38,165 nucleotides of DNA, taken from NCBI GenBank assembly GCA_029055435.1, contig JAIDDH010000067.1, forward strand, positions 1 through 38,165, written 5' to 3'. The DNA is from Acetatifactor sp. (lineage in GTDB: Bacteria > Bacillota > Clostridia > Lachnospirales > Lachnospiraceae). The notes beneath the pieces were generated by a model. That model searched no databases and was not told the origin of the DNA. It worked only from the letters and a program-made list of their open reading frames with translations. The position numbers and the translations under genes were made by a program. Below are positions 17,253 through 23,642 of the stretch, piece by piece. The first letter of the stretch is position 1, and the number at the start of each line of letters is the position of its first letter.

Positions 17253-17281
17253 ATTATACCGATACAGGGGCCTACTGTCAA
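17253..17281 (-). promoter_or_regulatory. NlpC/P60 gene promoter
   Basis: Minus-strand TTGACA (17276-17281), 17 nt, TATAAT (17253-17258): a full consensus sigma-A promoter about 57 nt upstream of the start codon at 17195. Confidence 0.85.
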
Positions 17282-17323
17282 CTCTTTGAAGAAAAATTCT
17301 TAAAAATTCTGCAAAATTTAAAA

Positions 17324-17353
17324 GCCATTTCTTATGATTTCTTAAGAAATGGC
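17324..17353 (-). terminator. tcdA terminator
   Basis: GCCATTTCTTA pairs with TAAGAAATGGC on the minus strand, loop of 8 nt, followed by TTTTAAATTTT. It begins 18 nt after the tcdA stop. Confidence 0.8.
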
Positions 17354-17371
17354 CCTCACAATTTATTCTTT

Positions 17372-18091
17372 TTATTCCTTAATCAAATCCCTCACGATTT
17401 CCCCGGCCATAATCATTCCCGCCACAGGCGGCACGAAAGCAATGCTCCCCGGGACGCGCCCCGCAGTCCCGTCCCAAGCTGCAGCCTCATCCTGCGCACC
17501 GGCACGCAGCGGTTCCTCCTCGGAATACACAACCTTCAGCCGTTCCACGCCGCGTTTTCTGAGCTCTCTGCGCATGACCTTCGCCAGAGGGCAGACCCGC
17601 GTCTCATAGATGTCCGCCACCCGAAATCCGGCAGGATCCAATTTGTTTCCGGTTCCCATGGAACTGATGACCGGCGTCCCCGCAGCCTGGGCCTGCAGAA
17701 TAATATCTATTTTTGCAGTGACAGTGTCCACTGCGTCTGCCACATAAGAATATCCGGCAAAATCAAACTCCGCCGCAAGCTCCGGCAGATAAAAGCATCT
17801 GCGAGCCTCCACCCCGGCCTGGGGATTGATAGAGAGAATACGCTCCCGCATCACATCCACTTTATAGCGTCCGACGGTCTGTCTGGTGGCGATGATCTGT
17901 CTGTTGAGATTACTCTCACTGACCTGATCATTGTCTATCAGCTCAAAGTTTCCCACGCCGCTTCGCGCCAATGCTTCGACCACATAGCCGCCCACACCGC
18001 CCACGCCAAACACTGCCACCCTCGCCCTGCGCAGACGCTCCAGAGCACGCTCTCCCAATAACATCTGTGTTCTGGCAAATTCTTCCGACAT
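17372..18091 (-). CDS. tcdA: tRNA threonylcarbamoyladenosine dehydratase
   Basis: A 239-residue E1-like ThiF-superfamily enzyme that cyclises t6A to ct6A at position 37 of tRNAs using ATP. Seen: the N-terminal FARTQMLLGERALERL, the nucleotide-binding loop GVGGVGG (29-35), LIDNDQVSESNLNRQ, the central ADAVDTVTAK and SSMGTGNKLDPAGF, and the C-terminal GSIAFVPPVAGMIMAG. This pattern marks TcdA rather than MoeB or ThiF. The start lies inside the last unit of a 17-bp repeat array whose GGTGGGATA serves as the ribosome binding site. It follows the Na/Pi cotransporter gene by 72 nt and is probably co-transcribed. Confidence 0.93.
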   Translation of the reverse strand: MSEEFARTQMLLGERALERLRRARVAVFGVGGVGGYVVEALARSGVGNFELIDNDQVSESNLNRQIIATRQTVGRYKVDVMRERILSINPQAGVEARRCFYLPELAAEFDFAGYSYVADAVDTVTAKIDIILQAQAAGTPVISSMGTGNKLDPAGFRVADIYETRVCPLAKVMRRELRKRGVERLKVVYSEEEPLRAGAQDEAAAWDGTAGRVPGSIAFVPPVAGMIMAGEIVRDLIKE

Positions 18092-18178
18092 TATCCCACC
18101 GCCATTCTTATTCCAGTTTTCACCTCTTCTTATTCCATTACCATTCTTATCCCATTGCCATTTTTATTCCACTGCCAT
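18089..18178 (-). repeat. 17-bp imperfect tandem repeats between the Na/Pi gene and tcdA
   Basis: On the minus strand the units are ATGGCAGTGGAATAAAA (18162-18178), ATGGCAATGGGATAAGA (18145-18161), ATGGTAATGGAATAAGA (18128-18144), a spacer AGAGGTGAAA, a partial unit ACTGGAATAAGA (18106-18117), and ATGGCGGTGGGATAATG (18089-18105). The first unit encodes the last four residues and stop of the Na/Pi cotransporter; the last carries the ribosome binding site and ATG of tcdA. Confidence 0.85.
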
Positions 18179-19825
18179 ATCGTCTTCCCGCTCGGCCGCG
18201 ATGATTGCAAACGCGATATTCGTGGCGTGATCGGACACACGCTCCAGACCGGATACGATGTCGGAGAAGATCATGCCCGCCTCCGGCGTACACTCGCCCC
18301 GGGTCAGACGCTCCACATGCCGCATCTGCAGCTCCCGCTCCTTCTCGTCCACACGATCCTCCAGTTCCACCACTTCCTGCATCTTGCTGTCGTCGCTGTG
18401 GGCAAACATGGCGATGGCATCCTGAATAATCTTGTTTACCATGTCCAGCATCTCTCCCAGCTCGCGCTGAGCTTCCTTGCTGATGCTGACGCCGGTCTCC
18501 CGGCGCTGCTTTGCCGCGTCAGCCACATTCTCCGCATGGTCGCCGATGCGCTCGATATCGTTCACCACATGAAACAACGCGCCCAGACTCTTCAAGTCCT
18601 CGATGGGCAGCGTCAATTGATTGATCTTCACCAGATAATCCGTGATGGCATTGTTCAGGAAGTTGATATTTTTCTCCACCTCATACACTTCTGCGATATC
18701 CTCCTCATCCAGCGTGATGAGGGCATTCATTGCGCGGTTGAGATTTTCGTTTGCCAGATCGGCCATACGCTCCAGCTCCCTGATTACCCCTACCACAGCG
18801 GTGGCCGGATTAAAGACTACCTTGTCTCCAATATATTTGAGCTGATAGCTCTCACGGTAATTGATCTTCTTGTCCTCACCGGGCACGCATCGGCTGGCAA
18901 GCTTGACGATCAGCCCCGAGAACGGGAAGAGCACAATCACCTGGAATATTTTGATGATAGTATGGGCATTTGCCACAAATCGCCCATTGTCAGAGGATAT
19001 AGCCTGAATCATATTGATCACAGGCTCCATGGCCACCATCAAAATCACATAAATCAGAGCAGTGCCGATGACATTAAACCAAAAATGAATCAGAGCCGCA
19101 CGCTTTGCGTCCTTTTTGCCGGACAGAGATGCCAGCAGCGCCGTAGTACAGGCCCCGATATTACAGCCCAGAATAATATACAGACAAATTGGAAGCGTGA
19201 GCAAATCCTGATTGGCCATCAAAAGCACAATGCTGACCGTCACCGATGAACTCTGTATAATGGAAGTGAGCAGCACGCCCGTGAGCGTCGCCAGAAAAGG
19301 ATTGGTGAGCGAACCCAAAAAGTCCACTACCTCGGGCACATTCCGCATCCCCGCCATGGCCCCGGACATGGTCTGCAAGCCGAGGAACAAGATGCCGAAA
19401 CCGATGACGATCTCCGCCGCCTGCTTCACATTCTGTCTGCCGCAGAACATGGCAATCAGAACGCCAGCCAGCAGAATCACCGGCGCAATCTCCGAGAGAT
19501 TAAAAGATACCAACTGAGATGTGATGGTCGTACCGATGTTTGCGCCGAAAATCACCCCCGCGGCCTGATACAGATTCATAAGACCCGCATTCACAAAGCT
19601 GACTACCATGGCAGTGCAGGCTGATGAGGACTGAATGATACCGGTAAACACAATACCTATGATCATTCCCATAAAGCGGTTAGTGGTAAATATCTCCAGA
19701 ATACGGCGCAGCTTTGCACCCGCCACCTTCTCGATGGACTCGCTCATCAAACTCATGCCAAAGAGAAAAAGTCCCAATCCGCCGGCCATTGACAACATCA
19801 TACTCAATAATTCTTCTGCATTCAT
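18164..19825 (-). CDS. Na/Pi cotransporter family protein with PhoU-like domain
   Basis: 553 residues. The N-terminal half (to about 310) is a multi-span Na/Pi cotransporter (PNaS family) with the two inverted QSSS motifs (65-68, GIIQSSSA; 191-194, SIIQSSSV). Residues from about 335 form a soluble helical PhoU-like region (HVVNDIERIGDHAENVADAA and LERVSDHATNIAFAI). It should import phosphate with sodium, the PhoU-like part probably regulating flux. The start at 19825 has only a weak purine-rich stretch upstream. Its stop codon lies in the first unit of the 17-bp repeat array. A promoter candidate lies at 19911-19939, and family A copy 4 lies directly upstream. Confidence 0.94.
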   Translation of the reverse strand: MNAEELLSMMLSMAGGLGLFLFGMSLMSESIEKVAGAKLRRILEIFTTNRFMGMIIGIVFTGIIQSSSACTAMVVSFVNAGLMNLYQAAGVIFGANIGTTITSQLVSFNLSEIAPVILLAGVLIAMFCGRQNVKQAAEIVIGFGILFLGLQTMSGAMAGMRNVPEVVDFLGSLTNPFLATLTGVLLTSIIQSSSVTVSIVLLMANQDLLTLPICLYIILGCNIGACTTALLASLSGKKDAKRAALIHFWFNVIGTALIYVILMVAMEPVINMIQAISSDNGRFVANAHTIIKIFQVIVLFPFSGLIVKLASRCVPGEDKKINYRESYQLKYIGDKVVFNPATAVVGVIRELERMADLANENLNRAMNALITLDEEDIAEVYEVEKNINFLNNAITDYLVKINQLTLPIEDLKSLGALFHVVNDIERIGDHAENVADAAKQRRETGVSISKEAQRELGEMLDMVNKIIQDAIAMFAHSDDSKMQEVVELEDRVDEKERELQMRHVERLTRGECTPEAGMIFSDIVSGLERVSDHATNIAFAIIAAEREDDMAVE

Positions 19826-19910
19826 CCCGTTCTTCTTTCACCTCATTGGGCTTTTGGTATCTTATGTCCCCGAATCTGTTTTCTATAATGCTCCAAAATA
19901 CTCCGATTAT

Positions 19911-19939
19911 ATTTTACAGGAAAAAGCGAAAAGTTACAA
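19911..19939 (-). promoter_or_regulatory. Candidate promoter of the Na/Pi cotransporter gene
   Basis: Minus-strand TTGTAA (19934-19939), 17 nt, TAAAAT (19911-19916), about 85 nt upstream of the start. It lies between the gene and family A copy 4. Confidence 0.5.
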
Positions 19940-19969
19940 TAGATATTTTGTCCTTCAAGTCTTTTGGTG

Positions 19970-20292
19970 TAACGGTTCAGGTTGAAGCATTGCGATTGCT
20001 GGTTAGGCGGTGTCGGCAGAAGGGGGGAGCGGGACTGATTGGCAGGCGGTTGCAGTTGGGTGTTTTCTAATAATGCGGTTATAGCATGCTGCAATTCACG
20101 GGTCGGTTCTAAGGTGCATCCATGCACCCTAGAACCTGAAATGCGCATCCGTGCGCATTTCACCCTTGTCTTCGAACCGCACTATAAGAAAACACACCAG
20201 CCTTCACCAATGCCTGCCAATCAGTCCCGCTCCCTCTTCTGTCTCGATACCGGCTGAATGCAGCAATAGCAATATTTCAGGCCGGACTATTA
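19970..20292 (+). repeat. Family A cloverleaf inverted-repeat element, copy 4
   Basis: 323 bp, same orientation as copy 1. Terminal repeats TAACGGTTCAG (19970-19980) and, on the other strand, TAATAGTCCGGC ending at 20292. Arms 20025-20047 and 20212-20234 pair perfectly over 23 bp with a copy-specific sequence. H1 (GGTTCTA/TAGAACC plus GGTGCAT/ATGCACC) and H2 (TGAAATGCGCA/TGCGCATTTCA) lie side by side near 20105-20162, between GGG and CCC. The inner boxes TGTTTTCTAATAATGCGG and CCGCACTATAAGAAAAC are kept. The TAA at the right end is the stop codon of ribF. Confidence 0.9.
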
Positions 20293-21204
20293 CAGTCCGT
20301 GATAGCTCGCTCCCGCTGCAATATCCTCCTGGAGTTGGCTCTTTAGGGCTTCGATATCTGTAAAGCGTTGCTCAGGTCTCCTGAAAGCAAGGAGTTCCAC
20401 TTCGATTTCATGTCCGTAGATATCTTGATTAAATTCATATAAGTAGGATTCGAGCCCGATGCAGCCCGATGTGTCCACTGTGGGTTTGCAGCCTATATTG
20501 CTGATGGCGGGATACAGGGTGCCATCGCAATACACACGGGAATAGTACACTCCCCTGGGCGGCAGGAGTTTGCTTTCCGGCGGACTTAGATTAACGGTGG
20601 GAAAGCCGATGGTTCTGCCGATGCGGTTGCCCGCAATCACCGTGCCAAATACGGGGTAGGGCGCGCCCAAAAGCCGTTCCGCTGCCTCCATATCCCCTGC
20701 CTCCACACAGCGCCGGATGCGTGTGGAGCTCACCTCGGCCCCGTCCACACAAACCTTGTCGATAATCTCCGCCTCAAAGGAGAGCTCTTCCCCCATCGAA
20801 TTCAATAATGCGGCGTCTCCCGCTCCATTCCGGCCAAATGAAAGGTCTTCTCCTGCCGCAATATAGCGTGCCCGCATGCGCCTGCAGAGAAATTCCCGCA
20901 CAAACTCCTCCGGGGAGACCGCCGCCGTCTGCCTGTTCAACGGAAACTCAATCAGAATATCCACACCCATACGTTCAAAGAGCTTTCGTTTCTCCTCTCT
21001 GGTGGAGAGCTCCCGTCCGTCAGACATCCCAAACAGCACCGCAGGCGGCGGGTCAAAGGTGAATACACAGGACTTCAAACCGCTTCGCCTCTGAATCTCT
21101 GAGAGCAGTCGGCGATGTCCCATGTGAATTCCGTCAAATTTCCCCAGCGCCACCGCAGTATCATTATGCAGTTGAAAATCCGTGGTCTCACGAATCAGTT
21201 CCAT
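20290..21204 (-). CDS. ribF: Bifunctional riboflavin kinase/FAD synthetase
   Basis: 304 residues. The N-terminal FAD synthetase (nucleotidyltransferase) domain shows GKFDGIHMGH (21-30) and SSTRIRRCVEAGDM near 159. The C-terminal riboflavin kinase (from about 185) shows GRTIGFPTVNL, LPPRGVYYSRV, NIGCKPTV and LYEFNQDIYG. It makes FMN and FAD from riboflavin and ATP in the cytoplasm. The start overlaps the end of truB by 17 nt and has AGGACAGG upstream, so it is translationally coupled. Its TAA stop is formed by the terminal TAA of family A copy 4. Last gene of the rimP-ribF operon; no ordinary terminator is seen beyond the element. Confidence 0.96.
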   Translation of the reverse strand: MELIRETTDFQLHNDTAVALGKFDGIHMGHRRLLSEIQRRSGLKSCVFTFDPPPAVLFGMSDGRELSTREEKRKLFERMGVDILIEFPLNRQTAAVSPEEFVREFLCRRMRARYIAAGEDLSFGRNGAGDAALLNSMGEELSFEAEIIDKVCVDGAEVSSTRIRRCVEAGDMEAAERLLGAPYPVFGTVIAGNRIGRTIGFPTVNLSPPESKLLPPRGVYYSRVYCDGTLYPAISNIGCKPTVDTSGCIGLESYLYEFNQDIYGHEIEVELLAFRRPEQRFTDIEALKSQLQEDIAAGASYHGL

Positions 21205-22123
21205 TTGACCTGTCCTCCAGAAACATCTTTACCGGTTTGTAATACTTTCGCTCTTCATCATAGGTATAGACCCCTGCAAAAGTTTCGTTCTCATGATAAA
21301 AGCGCACCTGCTGCCCCGTGGCATACCGCTCTTTCTCTCTGGTCTGATTGGGATAGATCGCGTTGCCGTTCTCCAAAAGCCTCCCGAACTGCCCCTGCAC
21401 ATGCAGCGCAGGACAATCCTCAAACAGCTTGTCCACCGGCACCAGAACCTTTCCGATCTGTCCCGCATCCCGCAGAGCCTCCAGCTCTGTCAAAGTCACC
21501 GCTTCCTCCAGAACAAAGCGCCCGACTCTGGTACGCACCAGACTCTGCATGGCACCTCCGCATCCCAGCTTTTCCCCGATATCGGAGCAGAGCGTGCGTA
21601 TGTAAGTCCCCTTGGAACAGACCACGCGCATCTGCACCACGGGCAGCGCCATATTCAGTATCTCCAGCTCATGAATGAACACCGGGCGGGCCTTGCGCTC
21701 CACCTCTTTCCCCGCGCGGGCCAGCTCATAAAGCTTCTTGCCGTCCACCTTCAGCGCCGAGTACATGGGCGGAATTTGGTCATACTGTCCCAGAAAGCTG
21801 AGCGCCGCCTCCCGCACCTGCGTCTCGGAAACCTCCACCGGCCTCTCCCGCAGGATACGTCCCGTGGTGTCCTGAGAGTCTGTGGAGACGCCCAGCAAAA
21901 GCTCTGCCACATATTCCTTATCCCTGTCAGTCAGCATATCGCAAAGCTTGGTGCCGCTCCCCAGACAAACCGGAAGCACACCGGTCGCCTGTGGGTCCAG
22001 CGTACCGGTGTGCCCGATTTTTTTCTGCCTCAGGATGCCGCGCATCTTGGCCACCACATCATGGGAGGTAAAGCCGGCCTCCTTGTGAATGTTTATAATT
22101 CCGTTATACATATTAATGACCAT
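21188..22123 (-). CDS. truB: tRNA pseudouridine(55) synthase
   Basis: Makes pseudouridine 55 in the T loop of tRNAs. GIINIHKEAGFTSHDVVAK and GHTGTLDPQATGVLP, with the catalytic Asp (about D43), give the TruB catalytic core. PPMYSALKVDGKKLYELAR, CSKGTYIRTLCSDIG and a C-terminal extension after about residue 250 follow. The start at 22123 is chosen because AAGGA lies five bases upstream; it overlaps the nrnA stop by 11 nt. The ATG at 22111, two bases after the nrnA stop, gives the more usual family N-terminus (MYNGIINIHK) but is farther from that site; either may be used. Confidence 0.95.
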   Translation of the reverse strand: MVINMYNGIINIHKEAGFTSHDVVAKMRGILRQKKIGHTGTLDPQATGVLPVCLGSGTKLCDMLTDRDKEYVAELLLGVSTDSQDTTGRILRERPVEVSETQVREAALSFLGQYDQIPPMYSALKVDGKKLYELARAGKEVERKARPVFIHELEILNMALPVVQMRVVCSKGTYIRTLCSDIGEKLGCGGAMQSLVRTRVGRFVLEEAVTLTELEALRDAGQIGKVLVPVDKLFEDCPALHVQGQFGRLLENGNAIYPNQTREKERYATGQQVRFYHENETFAGVYTYDEERKYYKPVKMFLEDRSNGTDS

Positions 22124-23072
22124 GCCTTTCCTTAAGCTGCCGCTCAATATGTAGGGACAGATTGTTTACACAATCATGGAAAGTCCCCTTCATGGTACAG
22201 CCCGCGGCGCGCACATGTCCGCCGCCGCCAAAAAAGGTCGCCACTCTGGCCACGTCAACATTTTCGTCAGAGCGCATGCTGACCTTATATTCCTGCACAT
22301 CCGACTCGTACATGAAAATAGCGCAGCTGACACCCTTGATATTGCGCAGCTGATTCACAATGCCGTCCAAATCCTTAGGCTGTGCATGATAGAAATCCAT
22401 AACTTTACGGCTGACAACACTGACGATGCATCTGTCGTCCAGAAAACGAATGCTCTCCATCAGCGTCCGGCCCATGATCTGGGACTGAATATAAGTCCGC
22501 TGATAAAAGCTCTCCTCAATCAGCTTCGCGAAATCAAAGCCATAGCTGATCAGTTTCGCTCCCTTCATCATGGTCTCCGGTGTGGTGTTGGAATACTGGA
22601 ACACCCCCGTGTCATGAATAATCCCTGTATAGAGCGTCTCCGCCAGATTTCTGTCCAGGCTCTCCTCATCCATCAGATCAAAAAGCACCTCACAGGTGGA
22701 GCCGATCTCCGGGCATATCCAGTTTACATCCCCGCAACCGGAATTGCTCACATGATGGTCGATATTGATTCTCTTTTTGGCATTCTGAAAATATTTCACC
22801 GCATCCCCGAGTCTCTCCTCGTTACAGTCCAAAGCGAAAAAAACATCAAAGCTCTCCTCCTCGGGAAAATCGTCCACAATTTCATCGTACCCTGTAAGCT
22901 CTTGGAAAATAGCCGCCGGCCGCTGCAAAAACACCTGCACTTGCGCCTGGGGCAGATTTTTTTTCAGATACTGCCACAGAGACAGACAGGCCCCCACGCA
23001 GTCGCCGTCCGGCCTGACATGCCCGCTGATACCGATGCGTTTTGCCCCGTTTACTTCTTGTAATAAATTCAT
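22113..23072 (-). CDS. nrnA: DHH-family nanoRNase/pAp phosphatase
   Basis: 319 residues of the DHH/DHHA1 type. It should degrade oligoribonucleotides of a few bases, and possibly 3'-phosphoadenosine 5'-phosphate. Motifs: GHVRPDGDCVGA (H18, D22, D24), ALDC (D82), the name-giving DHH (105-107), HDTGVFQYSN (D154), and in the DHHA1 domain the substrate loop GGGGHVRAAGCT near 284. It lies between rbfA (7 nt upstream) and truB (overlap), its common place in Firmicutes. GGAGGAAGAG within the end of rbfA can serve as ribosome binding site. Confidence 0.94.
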   Translation of the reverse strand: MNLLQEVNGAKRIGISGHVRPDGDCVGACLSLWQYLKKNLPQAQVQVFLQRPAAIFQELTGYDEIVDDFPEEESFDVFFALDCNEERLGDAVKYFQNAKKRINIDHHVSNSGCGDVNWICPEIGSTCEVLFDLMDEESLDRNLAETLYTGIIHDTGVFQYSNTTPETMMKGAKLISYGFDFAKLIEESFYQRTYIQSQIMGRTLMESIRFLDDRCIVSVVSRKVMDFYHAQPKDLDGIVNQLRNIKGVSCAIFMYESDVQEYKVSMRSDENVDVARVATFFGGGGHVRAAGCTMKGTFHDCVNNLSLHIERQLKERHGH

Positions 23073-23079
23073 AAATTCT

Positions 23080-23448
23080 TTACTCTTCCTCCGTCATCGT
23101 CCCCACAACCTCGTCGATTCTGCGGGACATATTCACGCCGTACTCGATGGACTGATCCATGACAAAAGTGATATCCGGCGTATTGCGTAGATTGATGATC
23201 TGAGCAAGCTTTTTTTTGACAAAGCCCTCTGCGCTCTTTAACCCCGCCAGCGTGGCCGCTCTCTCCTCCTCGCCGCCCAGGACGCTGATCCATGCCTTGC
23301 AGCTCTTCAGATCGGGAGCCACCTCCACAGCAACCACACTGGTCAGCGGGCTGATGCGGGGGTCCTTGATCTCACCGCGGATAATCTCGGCAAGAACACG
23401 CTGCACCTCGCCGTTTACCCGGGTATTTTTGACACTGTTTTTTCTCAT
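23080..23448 (-). CDS. rbfA: Ribosome-binding factor A
   Basis: 122 residues, normal length, a KH-type fold that binds the 30S subunit for late 16S rRNA maturation and cold adaptation. Seen: VNGEVQRVLAEIIRGEIKDPRI, an SVVAVEVAPDLKSCKAWISV strand pair, and the C-terminal RNTPDITFVMDQSIEYGVNMSRRID. AGAGGA lies upstream of the ATG. It follows infB after 194 nt that hold family B copy 1. Confidence 0.95.
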   Translation of the reverse strand: MRKNSVKNTRVNGEVQRVLAEIIRGEIKDPRISPLTSVVAVEVAPDLKSCKAWISVLGGEEERAATLAGLKSAEGFVKKKLAQIINLRNTPDITFVMDQSIEYGVNMSRRIDEVVGTMTEEE

Positions 23449-23494
23449 TCTTCTATATTCCTCTTAATTCTTCATCTAAAATCCTCGGCGGAAG

Positions 23495-23569
23495 CCACCG
23501 GCTGTCGGAAGAATGCCCTTAAGCCTTGCGCCCCTGCTGACACCCACCGTTTGCCGGAAGAATGCCTCC
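23495..23569. repeat. Short direct repeat beside family B copy 1
   Basis: CACCGGCTGTCGGAAGAATG and CACCGTTTGCCGGAAGAATG are similar 20-mers about 52 nt apart; the second runs into the short hairpin of family B copy 1. Part of the short hairpin and its flank may have been duplicated. Confidence 0.5.
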
Positions 23570-23640
23570 GGCATTCTTCCCGATGAGGTCTAGTTTCACT
23601 TAGACAGCGTCCTGTGCTGTCTTAGTGAAACTCCTCATCG
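23556..23640 (-). repeat. Family B tandem-hairpin element, copy 1 (after infB)
   Basis: On the minus strand, two bases after the infB stop: basal stem CGATGAGG/CCTCATCG (8 bp), bulge AGA on the 3' side, a 17-position upper stem (AGTTTCACT, one A-A mismatch, AGACAGC), loop ACAGGAC, then directly a second hairpin GGAAGAATGCC/GGCATTCTTCC (11 bp, 3-nt loop, 23556-23580). No U tract follows, so it is not a standard terminator. The geometry is the same as that of the copy at 35600-35684. Confidence 0.85.
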
Positions 23641-23642
23641 TC

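Noticed and set aside
20290-21204. FMN riboswitch in front of ribF
   Set aside because: ribF overlaps truB and lies inside an operon; there is no leader in which a riboswitch could sit.
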